DNA of 51,769 bases from the NCBI GenBank assembly GCA_001940985.1, contig MSHB01000012.1:1-51769 (forward strand), read 5' to 3'. Under the pieces are notes generated by a model. The model ran no database searches and had not been told where the DNA came from. It was given only the letters and a program-made list of their open reading frames with translations. The stretch's first letter is position 1. Every line of letters begins with the position of its first letter. Source of the DNA: Mollicutes bacterium Phil14 (GTDB lineage Bacteria > Bacillota_I > Bacilli_A > ML615J-28 > CAG-698). The position numbers and the translations under genes were made by a program. Of this stretch, positions 1 to 8,303 are shown piece after piece.

Positions 1-166
1 TGCATTTCTAATTATAATTCACATCAAATTTGGTCCACGTCGTCTAAACCTTGCCAGCCCTAGTTTGTGTTGGCTTCTTTTTTTAAAGTCTGGACAAGGC
101 TCTAAAAACGGCTCACATTTTTGAAACACGCTTTATCAACCATTTATATTCTTTGTAACGCAAAAG

Positions 167-197
167 AAAGCCAGCTAGAACTCCTAACTGGCTTTTA
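167..197 (-). terminator. Rho-independent terminator after the recombinase pair
   Basis: An inverted repeat of about 12 bp (AAAGCCAG...CTGGCTTT on the minus strand, one G-T wobble) starts at the recombinase stop codon and is followed by CTTTTG. It probably ends the recombinase transcript. Bases 1-166 to its left hold no gene or att site I can recognise. Confidence 0.7.
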
Positions 198-1784
198 AAG
201 TTCTTCAGTAATTTTAATATCACACTTAAATTGGAATTCAACATGGTGTTTGTCAATTACCTTTATACCATCTAATAAATTCTTCATTTCATCTGGTTCT
301 AATATATCTACTGATTTATTTTCCACAAACTCTATAAGGTTTTTAAGCTTATGTTTATGAATTTGAATTTCGATATTTTCATTATTCAATGTTTCTTCTT
401 GCTTTTCTAGTTTTTTTGCTCTATCACTCAAGCGTTTAAATTCTTCATTGTATTCTTCTTGACTTATAGCACCAGCTTTCTTATTTCTGAATAATTCCAT
501 TATCTCTTTTCTGATTTTTGCTAGTTCTTCTTGCACAGGCTCAATGTCTTTATAACCATCATCAGCAAATATTTCAGTAATTGATTCTTTTGTTATTTCG
601 ATAACTTCTTCAAATTCCTTTTGGAACTTTACTACCACTCTTTTGTATGCTTCAATTAAATCATCTTCCTTTAGTGGTTTCATATGACATTTGGTTTTAT
701 CTTTTTGGTGCTGTATGCATATCCAGGTATTTACTAATTCTCCATCTTTTAGTGTTCTTGAATATCTTCTGAACTTGCTTCCACATTCACTACATACAAG
801 TAGTCCACTCATTGGATATTTACTTGAATACTTTCCTTGTCCTGTTTTCGATGATCCTCTTAAGTCATTTCTTCTTTCACGTTCCTTTTGGACCATATCA
901 AATATTTCTTTACTAATTATTGCAGGGTGGCTATTTTCCACATAGTACATGGTTTCTTGGCCTTCATTCTTTAAACGCTTTTTGCTTAATACATCAGGTT
1001 TAAATGTTTTTCCAAGATAGGCATTACCTGTATATTTCTCATTTGCAAGCATTCCTTGAATTACACTAGGACTCCATTTACATCCTCTTTTTGTACTAAT
1101 ACCACGCTCATTTAGTCCATCAACTATTTGTCTTATAGTCTTTCCTGATAAGTAGTCAAGGAATATTTCTCTTACTATTTTAGCTTCATCTTCTACTATC
1201 ACATATTCGTTATCTACTTTATCATATCCAAGTACGTTTTTATAGTTGATTAATACTTTTCCTTCTTTAAATCTTTTTTGGTATGACCATTTAATGTTTG
1301 TTGATATTGTTCTTGATTCTTGTTCAGCTAGAGCTGCAAGTATCGTAATTAGCACTTCTCCATTTGGTGTCATTGTATCTATTCCTTGTGTTTCAAAGTA
1401 TACACTTACTCCTAGTTCTTTTAATTCTCTAATGTATGCAAGGGTGTCTACAGTGTTTCTTGCAAATCTTGATATTGACTTAACTAGGATTCTATCAATT
1501 TTACCTAGTCTACAGTCTTCTATCATTCTCATGAACTCTGGTCTATGTTCTGCCTTTGTTCCACTAATCCCTTGGTCAGCATAACCTTCTACATAATTCC
1601 AATTAGGTTTTGCTTTAATGTAGGTTTCAAAGTAATCACGTTGTCTTTCATATGATTCTTCTTGTTCATCCATATCAGTTGATACTCTGGCATAATATGT
1701 AACATTTTCTTTATCTGAAATCTCTTGCATATTAGGTTTATAAAGGGCAGGGATTTCCTTAACTACTCTTGTTCTTATTTCCAT
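195..1784 (-). CDS. Large serine recombinase (second of a tandem pair)
   Basis: Site-specific recombinase that probably catalyses prophage integration or excision by serine-mediated double-strand exchange. The N-terminal resolvase domain has the nucleophile in ARVST (Ser35) and a conserved SISRFARN stretch. A recombinase domain follows near residues 180-290, then a zinc ribbon (CSECG with later paired cysteines, about 332-370), then a long charged coiled-coil region typical of large serine integrases. At 529 aa it is full length. GGAGG lies about 9 nt before the ATG, and only one base separates it from the stop of the upstream recombinase, so the two are co-translated. Which of the pair integrates the element, or whether both are needed, cannot be read from sequence. 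Confidence 0.93.
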   Translation of the reverse strand: MEIRTRVVKEIPALYKPNMQEISDKENVTYYARVSTDMDEQEESYERQRDYFETYIKAKPNWNYVEGYADQGISGTKAEHRPEFMRMIEDCRLGKIDRILVKSISRFARNTVDTLAYIRELKELGVSVYFETQGIDTMTPNGEVLITILAALAEQESRTISTNIKWSYQKRFKEGKVLINYKNVLGYDKVDNEYVIVEDEAKIVREIFLDYLSGKTIRQIVDGLNERGISTKRGCKWSPSVIQGMLANEKYTGNAYLGKTFKPDVLSKKRLKNEGQETMYYVENSHPAIISKEIFDMVQKERERRNDLRGSSKTGQGKYSSKYPMSGLLVCSECGSKFRRYSRTLKDGELVNTWICIQHQKDKTKCHMKPLKEDDLIEAYKRVVVKFQKEFEEVIEITKESITEIFADDGYKDIEPVQEELAKIRKEIMELFRNKKAGAISQEEYNEEFKRLSDRAKKLEKQEETLNNENIEIQIHKHKLKNLIEFVENKSVDILEPDEMKNLLDGIKVIDKHHVEFQFKCDIKITEEL

Positions 1785-1785
1785 A

Positions 1786-3264
1786 TTAGTTTACCTCCAT
1801 TATTCTTTTTCGTTGTTTTTCTTTCCAACCTTTTTGGTTTCCTGACTCTCCATTTGAATAGCTTTTAGTTATTTCGATATCATTTATAAAGTGGAATGTT
1901 ACATGGTATTTATCAATTGTTATATGATCTATGAATTTATCCACTTTTGCTTCATCAAACTCTTCTATTTTATTTAGGTCAGTTTTCTTTATGTTTCTCA
2001 TTGTATGCTTACTTAATTCGAGATTGGCATCTTTTAACTCTTGTCTTACAGTTTCTATTTCTTTATCATATTCTGATATATCGATTAGTCCATTTATTCT
2101 TAATTGGTTTAGTTCTTGTTCTTCTTCAAGTAAGTTTTGGATTTTTAGTTTTATATCTTTTGCGATATTATTTTCTGGTTTCATATCAATAAACTCATTA
2201 TACGCTTCTACAAACTTTTCTTTTAACACTTCATCTTTTATTCTTGATGATGTACATACGCTTCTTCCATAGTTGTTTTGATGCGAGCAACTCCACAATT
2301 CTTTTCTCCAATGTTTTGTTGTTGTAAACTTGTGACTGTATTTATTACCACAACATCCACATACGATTTTACCAGTGAATGAGTAGGGGTCAATTTTGCC
2401 TCGACCAATTTGCCCTTTAGGACTTCTTTCATAAATGATTTGTTGGACTCTATCAAATACGCTAGGGTCTATTATTGCTTCATGTGTATTTTCCATAAAG
2501 TATTGTTTTTCTAACCCTTTATTCATCTTTTTCGTACCATTAATATTTATTGACTTTTGTGATAACGAGCAACCTTTATACTTTTCATTTCTTAGAATGT
2601 AACTTATTGTTCCTCTGCTCCATTTAACTTTACCACATATATTTTTATATCCTTCTTTCTCTAGTATTACTGTTATCGGTGAGAAGCCATAACCTTCCAG
2701 GTATAACTCAAATATTCTTCTAACCGTTTTTGCTTCTTCTTCATTTATCTCTAGCGTGTTTGTTTCTTTATTCATTGTATATCCAAGTACGTGGTTACCA
2801 ATAGCAATGAACCCATTTTGGAATCGTTTCTTTACTGCCCACCTTTGATTTTCTGAATAAATGTTTAGATCATTTTCTGCAACAGCTGCTGCTATTGTTA
2901 GAAAGACTTCTGCACTTGGATCAAAGGTATCAATGTTTTCTTTTTCAAATATTACTTTAATTCCTAAATCCCTTAAAGTTCTTACTACTTCAAGTAGTTC
3001 AGTGGTGTTTCTTCCTAGTCTTGATACTGACTTTGTATACACTATATCAAATTTATGATTTTTTGCATCTTCTAGTAGTTGGTTTAGTTGTGGTCTTTTA
3101 GAAAGCCACCTTCCACTTATTCCCCAGTCTGCATATATTCCTTTAAACTCCATATTTGGAATTCTATCTATTTGACTTTTCCAATACTCTAATTGGTACT
3201 CATAACTATGTAGTTGCGTATCTGATTTTGTTGATACTCTTATGTATGCAACTGCTTTTTTCAT
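1786..3264 (-). CDS. Large serine recombinase (first of a tandem pair)
   Basis: Site-specific recombinase of the large serine family (492 aa). The catalytic serine is in YIRVST (Ser11), followed by SVSRLGRN, a recombinase domain, a zinc ribbon (CGCCG, then paired cysteines) and a glutamate- and lysine-rich coiled coil. It shares domain order but clearly not full sequence with the downstream recombinase, so the pair is an old duplication or a two-protein system. Its leader matches that of its partner: GGAGGTAAACTAA then ATG. It lies at the end of the lysis region, the usual place for phage integration genes. A bipartite intergenic motif sits about 50 nt upstream (3317-3354). Confidence 0.93.
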   Translation of the reverse strand: MKKAVAYIRVSTKSDTQLHSYEYQLEYWKSQIDRIPNMEFKGIYADWGISGRWLSKRPQLNQLLEDAKNHKFDIVYTKSVSRLGRNTTELLEVVRTLRDLGIKVIFEKENIDTFDPSAEVFLTIAAAVAENDLNIYSENQRWAVKKRFQNGFIAIGNHVLGYTMNKETNTLEINEEEAKTVRRIFELYLEGYGFSPITVILEKEGYKNICGKVKWSRGTISYILRNEKYKGCSLSQKSININGTKKMNKGLEKQYFMENTHEAIIDPSVFDRVQQIIYERSPKGQIGRGKIDPYSFTGKIVCGCCGNKYSHKFTTTKHWRKELWSCSHQNNYGRSVCTSSRIKDEVLKEKFVEAYNEFIDMKPENNIAKDIKLKIQNLLEEEQELNQLRINGLIDISEYDKEIETVRQELKDANLELSKHTMRNIKKTDLNKIEEFDEAKVDKFIDHITIDKYHVTFHFINDIEITKSYSNGESGNQKGWKEKQRKRIMEVN

Positions 3265-3316
3265 TTTAGTTTACCTCCTTGTTTTATACACCCAAATCGT
3301 TTACGGACTTGAATGC

Positions 3317-3354
3317 ACCAAAACAATACCGCAATGATTTGTTAATATCTAGTC
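3317..3354 (-). repeat. Bipartite intergenic motif, copy A
   Basis: Minus-strand sequence CTAGATAT, then exactly 10 bases, then TTGCGGTATTGTTTTGG. The same two halves with the same 10-nt gap recur at 24264-24304 and 24567-24606. Here it overlaps the stop of the 45-aa ORF and lies just upstream of the first recombinase. Function unknown; a protein-binding site, a leader RNA or a recombination site are all possible. Confidence 0.65.
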
Positions 3355-3486
3355 TTTTGATGAAAGAATTTTAACTTTATTTCTTTCATCTATATTTTTA
3401 CGCTGTTCTTCAGTAATAAGGCCATTAAGCCATAGCTTTTCTACTATGGCTTTGGCTAACATTAATTTAACTTCCCTTTCTTCCAT
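3349..3486 (-). CDS. Small SHOCT-like protein
   Basis: A 45-aa ORF with a good ribosome site (AAGGA 9 nt before ATG), starting one base after the holin stop. It is rich in charged residues and has the pattern LAKAIVEKLWLNGLITEEQ, resembling SHOCT-type short C-terminal helices. Small proteins like this commonly precede serine recombinases in Bacillota elements. It might be a recombination accessory factor, but that is inference from position only. Confidence 0.7.
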   Translation of the reverse strand: MEEREVKLMLAKAIVEKLWLNGLITEEQRKNIDERNKVKILSSKD

Positions 3487-3487
3487 A

Positions 3488-3772
3488 CTACTTTTCCTTT
3501 GTTAATTGCTTAACGATTTGGTTAGCACCTGTAGCAGTTAAGCCACTAGCAGCACCAATCACTAATGCAACAAAAACATTAGGTGCTGAAATCAAGTCAG
3601 GTGTTAAATAAAAACAACCGATACCTAAAATTGCTCCTAGGATAGCGGCTGTTAATGGAATAAATCTTTTGAACTTTTCATTCCCATTTACTGTGTATTT
3701 AACGATTTCAATTGTCCAATACACGATTGCTGCAATTGCAGGCACACTAATTAATTGTAAATAATCAGTCAT
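3488..3772 (-). CDS. Phage holin
   Basis: A 94-aa membrane protein with three hydrophobic segments (about residues 5-24, 38-58 and 66-84) and a short lysine-rich C-terminus, the usual layout of a small phage holin. A holin forms lesions in the inner membrane at lysis. The gene follows the tail-fibre genes and precedes the recombinases, the normal position of a lysis cassette. Its start overlaps the preceding gene by a few bases. No endolysin is recognisable beside it. Confidence 0.8.
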   Translation of the reverse strand: MTDYLQLISVPAIAAIVYWTIEIVKYTVNGNEKFKRFIPLTAAILGAILGIGCFYLTPDLISAPNVFVALVIGAASGLTATGANQIVKQLTKEK

Positions 3773-4286
3773 GTTTTAATTCCTCCTTTATTTTTTGTTT
3801 TAAGGTGTCAATATACTCTATTGGCATCTTTCCATCATGCAGTTTTTGCACGATTACTTTTTGTTCTTCAGTCAAATCTACGCTGTCATTTTCTAGTATG
3901 AACACATTATATGCAATATGGTAGATAATCTTTGAACAACAATTCTCATTTTGTGATATTCGTTTATTGAAGTTAAATTGCTTTTCATCTACTATTTTAT
4001 TTAAGTATGCTAGTAGTTTTTTCTTATACTTCAACACAGAATACTTATATGGGAAATCATCTCCAATTATTTTGTTATCTAACTGATATGCAAATAATTG
4101 TAAATACTCATATTTTTCATTCTTCATACTGAATTTGGTCATTTGATTATATATACTTTTAGACATTTGTATTTCATCAATTCCATCAGTTGAAGTTCGT
4201 TTGTATCCACGTTTTGTAATTACTAGGTAATCTTCATCATGTGGATTGTCTAAATTTAATCTTTTAGAGCCTACTAAATATCTCAT
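3765..4286 (-). CDS. Putative nucleotidyltransferase-fold protein
   Basis: A 173-aa protein whose N-terminus, LVGSKRLNLDNPHDEDYLVI, fits the GS-x(n)-DxD signature of the DNA-polymerase-beta-like nucleotidyltransferase fold. The GS loop holds the triphosphate and the acidic pair binds metal. The rest is helical with tyrosine- and lysine-rich stretches and no second recognisable domain. It sits between the tail fibres and the holin and overlaps the holin by 8 nt, so it is expressed late. Its substrate is unknown; it could modify RNA, a host protein or a toxin partner. The assignment rests on one short motif and is tentative. Confidence 0.5.
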   Translation of the reverse strand: MRYLVGSKRLNLDNPHDEDYLVITKRGYKRTSTDGIDEIQMSKSIYNQMTKFSMKNEKYEYLQLFAYQLDNKIIGDDFPYKYSVLKYKKKLLAYLNKIVDEKQFNFNKRISQNENCCSKIIYHIAYNVFILENDSVDLTEEQKVIVQKLHDGKMPIEYIDTLKQKIKEELKHD

Positions 4287-4290
4287 ACGC

Positions 4291-4785
4291 TTACTCCATC
4301 TTATATATGAATGTTACTGAATCTGATGACATTGAAGTTGTAAGTTCAAAATTCAAGCTTGTTGCTGTGCTAAGTGAACTAGCACTTAATAAATTTCCAT
4401 CTGAACCCCAAATGAAAATATTCTTATTTAAAACCTCAATCACTAATCCTTCTTCCAAATAACCATAATTTATTTTAGCTATTTGTACTCCTGATGAATT
4501 TGTTCTTCTAATTATTAAGTTTGATGTATCAGCAAAGTTTATTCCTGAAATAATTAGTCTTGCATATTTTATATTACTAAAATTTACATTTTCTGGGGTA
4601 TCTCCATATACACCAAAGCTACCATATTCTTGCTCTCTTACATTTGATAACTTGTTCTTTTCAGTTGTCGTGTAGTCATTGGTTGATAAACCTTTACCAC
4701 TAATCTTATCTACTTTATTACTTAATTTTGTTTTAAGGCCAGACCAAAATTGTTCTAGTCCAGCCTTATCTAAAAATTTACTCAT
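4291..4785 (-). CDS. Tail fibre-like protein (distal)
   Basis: A 164-aa phage structural protein. Its N-terminus (MSKFLDKAGLEQFWSGL) matches the start of the next fibre gene, and residues about 22-50 (KVDKISGKGLSTNDYTT) carry the module shared with the two neighbouring fibre ORFs. The C-terminal half is beta-rich and polar, as expected for a receptor-facing domain. It probably forms part of the tail tip. No enzymatic motif is visible. Confidence 0.7.
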   Translation of the reverse strand: MSKFLDKAGLEQFWSGLKTKLSNKVDKISGKGLSTNDYTTTEKNKLSNVREQEYGSFGVYGDTPENVNFSNIKYARLIISGINFADTSNLIIRRTNSSGVQIAKINYGYLEEGLVIEVLNKNIFIWGSDGNLLSASSLSTATSLNFELTTSMSSDSVTFIYKME

Positions 4786-4795
4786 AGCTTTTAAC

Positions 4796-5920
4796 CTATG
4801 ATGCTAAAATAGTTGAAATCTCTGATGCTGAAATTGCAGTAAGATTTGATTCACTATAAAGTTCGTAAATGATTTCATCTCCAATTGCATCATTCCACAT
4901 TACATATGAAGGCACCATACTGTCTTTAGCAAATGTTATAGTTTTAACAAATTGAAGGTCGTTTTGTTGACCACTTACTGAAATAGCTGCGTGTGAATGT
5001 CCCATATCTGCTTTATTAGCAAGTGCATCATGTACTAACTTTTCACTTGGATAATGTGTATTATCTGGTGACGCTTGGAATGATGTCACTTTGTTTGATT
5101 TATCTTCTTTTCCACTTGTATCAATATTTACTTTTCTATTTGAGTCAACTGAAAGTTCAGTACCATTTATCTTTACTCCAACAATTACATTTCTTGCTGC
5201 ATTTGATGGTGCATGAGCTGCTTGGCTATGGTCGTAGGCAATTTTACCTCTATCTCCACGATATGCTGTTGATGATGTTTCACCAAGTGCTACTGATCCA
5301 TTAATTTCTACATAAGTTGAACCACTCCATCTATATGTTTTATTAGTGTCTTTTGCAACATAAATCTTGCCTGTTTCTCCTGTTGTAGGAAATGATGCTA
5401 ATTTTTCATACTCTAATACATCATCTACAAATGATGGTAATTGTGAACTTGGTACTTTACCTGTTGAGTCAAGTTCTGCTACACCATTTGCTACACCTTT
5501 TAAACTTGCATTTAGTTTTTTATCTAGTTCATTTTTAACTAGCTTTTCTGATGGATAATTAATATCAGTTGGTGATGCACTAAATGATGTTAATTTATTA
5601 CTAATGTTTTCTTTTCCACTAATGTCTTGGTGACTTGAAACAAATCCCATATCATTTGTTAATTGACTTAACTTTGATGGTACTGATACGTTTACTGCTT
5701 TACTTGAGTCTGGGGATAATGCAGTACCATTTACTTTAACAACTTCAATTTTATTAACATCAGCTCCTGACTCAATTCCATCAAGCTTATTCTTAAGTGT
5801 TGTTGTAAAGTCATTGGTTGACAGTACTTTTCCACTTACCTTATCTACTTTATTTGCAAGTAATCCTTTGACTCCATTATGATATGACTGCAAGCCATTT
5901 AAATCTAAATATTTTGCCAT
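4796..5920 (-). CDS. Tail fibre / receptor-binding protein
   Basis: A 374-aa fibre with the MAKYLDLNGLQSYHNG-type N-terminus and the KVDK-GK-LSTNDFTT module. Two copies of a longer repeat (SFSASPTDINYPSEKLV near residue 110 and SFQASPDNTHYPSEKLV near 280) flank the central part. The middle region (KLASFPTTGETGKIYVAKD) is common in Bacillota phage fibres. It probably binds the host surface. Spacing to the neighbouring fibre genes is about 10 nt, with ribosome sites in between. Confidence 0.8.
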   Translation of the reverse strand: MAKYLDLNGLQSYHNGVKGLLANKVDKVSGKVLSTNDFTTTLKNKLDGIESGADVNKIEVVKVNGTALSPDSSKAVNVSVPSKLSQLTNDMGFVSSHQDISGKENISNKLTSFSASPTDINYPSEKLVKNELDKKLNASLKGVANGVAELDSTGKVPSSQLPSFVDDVLEYEKLASFPTTGETGKIYVAKDTNKTYRWSGSTYVEINGSVALGETSSTAYRGDRGKIAYDHSQAAHAPSNAARNVIVGVKINGTELSVDSNRKVNIDTSGKEDKSNKVTSFQASPDNTHYPSEKLVHDALANKADMGHSHAAISVSGQQNDLQFVKTITFAKDSMVPSYVMWNDAIGDEIIYELYSESNLTAISASEISTILAS

Positions 5921-5932
5921 TTTTTATTCCTC

Positions 5933-6256
5933 CTAATGATTTAAAATATTTATAATTTCATCTCTAGTAATATGATCTATATTATCTAGCTTTTCTTTAT
6001 CTTCGGTTGTGTAATCTTCCGTTGATAATTTTTTTCCATTTATCTTATCTACCTTCTTAAATAGTTCTTCATTAAACATCACAACGGATACAAATCCTGT
6101 GTGTCCTGAATGTTCATAATCAAGATTGGAAAGTTGAGCATGGTCTTTAATTATGCTCATTTTCATTTCTGCTGAAATTGCAAGGTTTGATTTTAATTTA
6201 AGGTCTACTGTTTGGCTTAGTGTGGTGTGAAGATAAACATCTATTGAATGAACCAT
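5933..6256 (-). CDS. Small tail/fibre-associated protein
   Basis: A 107-aa protein. The N-terminal half is beta-rich (VDVYLHTTL, VDLKLKSNLAISAEM). The C-terminal half carries the KVDKINGKKLSTEDYTTEDK module shared with the two following fibre proteins and ends in a short helix. It is probably a baseplate or fibre adaptor that joins the baseplate to the fibres, judged by module sharing and by its place between the baseplate and fibre genes. Its start overlaps the preceding gene by one base. Confidence 0.65.
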   Translation of the reverse strand: MVHSIDVYLHTTLSQTVDLKLKSNLAISAEMKMSIIKDHAQLSNLDYEHSGHTGFVSVVMFNEELFKKVDKINGKKLSTEDYTTEDKEKLDNIDHITRDEIINILNH

Positions 6257-6591
6257 TACTCAACCACCACCTTGTTATTTTTAAGTAGTGTGGTCACAAA
6301 TGTTCCATTAAATCTAGCACTCAAAGTATATACTCCCTCAACTAATCTTTCACTTATTGTTTTAGTTACATTTACATCAATTTTTGTGCTTCCATAACTT
6401 GTGAAGTTTGCTACTATTTCGTTTCTATAGTCTTTAATATAAACTTCTATTTTATCTGATTCACTAGCTTCAATATCACTTCCATTCGAATCTTTCAAAT
6501 GAAACTCAAAGGTTAAAATAAAAGTATCACCATGATACCATCTTATTGTTCCATCTCCTGCTATTCTCGGTGACTGTTCTGCCACTCTCAC
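6256..6591 (-). CDS. Baseplate upper protein-like, Ig-like fold
   Basis: A 111-aa beta-rich protein containing RWYHGDTFILTFEFHLKDSNG and repeated YTLSARFNG-like strands, resembling the N-terminal domain of BppU-type baseplate proteins or a phage Ig-like domain. It starts at GTG, 8 nt after GGAGG. It is probably a structural piece of the tail tip. No catalytic residues are evident. Confidence 0.6.
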   Translation of the reverse strand: MRVAEQSPRIAGDGTIRWYHGDTFILTFEFHLKDSNGSDIEASESDKIEVYIKDYRNEIVANFTSYGSTKIDVNVTKTISERLVEGVYTLSARFNGTFVTTLLKNNKVVVE

Positions 6592-6612
6592 TTATCATCA
6601 CCTCCTTTGCAA

Positions 6613-6638
6613 AATAAAAAGGCATTGTTTCCAACACC
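6613..6638 (-). terminator. Rho-independent terminator inside the tail operon
   Basis: Minus strand GGTGTTG-GAAA-CAATGCC followed by TTTTTATTTT: a 7-bp stem with two wobbles, a GAAA tetraloop and a T run, directly at the stop codon of the 88-aa gene. It could reduce expression of the fibre, lysis and recombinase genes relative to the tail genes. Confidence 0.7.
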
Positions 6639-6905
6639 TTAATACTCGATTCCTTCATCAATATATTTCCAGACTAACCTTTCCATTTCACTTAATGTTT
6701 CATTTGCCTCGATGTATTCTTCCGTATCTCCTACATCTGAAAATATTACATTTAGGTTCCATCTCAGCATATGAATAACTTTAAGTTTTGATCTACTGTC
6801 TGATAGTCTTTCAAGCCTCATTTCTTCTTCAGTTCTTACACGTTTTTCTTTCTTTACTAAGTTTTCTTCTTCCATACTTTTTACCTCCACTTTATGGTCA
6901 AGCAA
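6639..6905 (-). CDS. Hypothetical small phage protein
   Basis: An 88-aa acidic and basic-rich protein of unknown function. Residues 14-40 are strongly charged (EENLVKKEKRVRTEEEMRLERL), and a C-terminal helix ends in IDEGIEY. An alternative start is the methionine at residue 11. It lies between a membrane-anchored protein and the baseplate genes, immediately before a terminator. No domain is recognised. Confidence 0.55.
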   Translation of the reverse strand: MLDHKVEVKSMEEENLVKKEKRVRTEEEMRLERLSDSRSKLKVIHMLRWNLNVIFSDVGDTEEYIEANETLSEMERLVWKYIDEGIEY

Positions 6906-6943
6906 AAGTATATACTAATAAATCAATTTATCCAGTGAAACGT

Positions 6944-7240
6944 TTATGAATGTGAATTTTGTTCTAATAAATAATCATATAATTCTTCTCTTATATTATG
7001 ATAGTCTTTTAATGCTTCTTTTAATTCTCCATTAGTTCTACCATCACGAAGTGCAACAGCATTTGAATAGGTTAGTTTTCCTATTGCATCTATTGACTTT
7101 AGAATTAATATGTTTTCTTTTCTTCTAGCTTCTTCTTTTAGTTTATCTTGTTTTTCTTTATTCTTGAAAAATCTTTGTAGGAAGAAAAGTGTCATACCAC
7201 TAATCACGCTACACAAGATACTAATTATTGTTGCTGTCAT
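6944..7240 (-). CDS. Membrane-anchored phage protein
   Basis: A 98-aa protein with one N-terminal transmembrane segment (about residues 3-24) followed by a charged helical tail (KNKEKQDKLKEEARRKEN) and a helical domain with the sequence SNAVALRDGRTNGELKEAL. Small proteins of this type occur in Bacillota phages beside tail genes. Its position within the tail/lysis region allows a role as a second holin or membrane chaperone, but nothing proves that. Confidence 0.6.
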   Translation of the reverse strand: MTATIISILCSVISGMTLFFLQRFFKNKEKQDKLKEEARRKENILILKSIDAIGKLTYSNAVALRDGRTNGELKEALKDYHNIREELYDYLLEQNSHS

Positions 7241-7249
7241 TTTCTCCTC

Positions 7250-8302
7250 CTATAAAATTCTCTTGTAATACATCTTATACTTTAAGTTTGAAATACTTGA
7301 AGCAAGGGTATTTGGGTATAATTGTGTCCCATTCACATCGGTATTTGAAGTTGCATACCCACCTGATGAACTAACATACAAGTTTACTTTGAATTGTTTG
7401 CTTGAATATGAATAACTATAATATTTTATTCTTGCTGTTCTAAACCAAGGTGACTCATATGAGTTTCCACTATAAATGTGAATTGGTCCACAAAAGTATT
7501 CTGAAAATCTATAACTATACTCATCTTGTAGTTTTTCATCCACTGTTATGATGTCAGTAAATGAGGTACCATGTCCACCAATTTGTGATGATTCATCATT
7601 TATAATAGTTCTTATCATGTATGTACCAAATGAAAGGTTTGTTGTTCCAGGTGTAAATTCAGTAAAACTTCCATTGAACATTCCAGCTTTTGTTGCATTT
7701 GTTGCTGATGTAGCAGTGGTTGCTGAAGTGGCCTTTGAGGCCAAATCGGCTGTTGCTGCGTGTTCTGCTTCTTCTGCCGTTCCTGCCGATACTGCATATC
7801 CTGCCGAAGTAACTGTTCCTGCACTTTCTGCATATGTTGCTCTATCCGCAAGTGTTGCCTTATCAGCCATAGTTGCTTTTTCTGCTTTTGTTGCATTACC
7901 CGTTATATCAATTTCTGCTGTTCCATATAATAGTTCAGCTGGTACTCCTGTTACTTTAATTTTAACAGCTGATGTTCCATTGAATGATGCTGACTCAGCG
8001 TCTAACCCTTGTATACCAATACTTCTTGATGATTTTAGTTTTACACTTTGTGATGCTTCAATTGGTATTTCAACTAGTGTGCCATCACTCTTTTTGTATT
8101 TGGCTTTATATACTCCACTTGTAGTGGTTTCCACAAATACTAAAGAATTAATTTTTGTAACACTTCCATCTGATTCTTGTACTTCCATTGGGCATCTTAT
8201 CTCATATAGAAACTTTTCATTTTCAGCTAGTGTATTAAATATATTTGGTGTTACTTGGTCAGTTGCCACATAATTACTTTTGGGTTCTACCCAATTAGCC
8301 AT
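7250..8302 (-). CDS. Tail fibre with hexapeptide-like repeats
   Basis: A 350-aa phage structural protein. The N-terminus (about 1-135) is a folded, baseplate-attaching region. Residues 137-206 are a run of roughly six-residue A-T/G-x-A-x-x units (ATKAEK, ATMADK, ATLADR, ATYAES and more), a fibrous segment often found in trimeric phage tail fibres. The C-terminal 145 residues are rich in tyrosine, serine and glycine and probably form the host-contact tip. It follows the baseplate gene by one base. Confidence 0.78.
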   Translation of the reverse strand: MANWVEPKSNYVATDQVTPNIFNTLAENEKFLYEIRCPMEVQESDGSVTKINSLVFVETTTSGVYKAKYKKSDGTLVEIPIEASQSVKLKSSRSIGIQGLDAESASFNGTSAVKIKVTGVPAELLYGTAEIDITGNATKAEKATMADKATLADRATYAESAGTVTSAGYAVSAGTAEEAEHAATADLASKATSATTATSATNATKAGMFNGSFTEFTPGTTNLSFGTYMIRTIINDESSQIGGHGTSFTDIITVDEKLQDEYSYRFSEYFCGPIHIYSGNSYESPWFRTARIKYYSYSYSSKQFKVNLYVSSSGGYATSNTDVNGTQLYPNTLASSISNLKYKMYYKRIL

Positions 8303-8303
8303 A

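Noticed and set aside
1..166. attL of the prophage
   Set aside because: No direct repeat shared with the 38.3-38.9 kb or 51.4-51.7 kb regions was found by eye.
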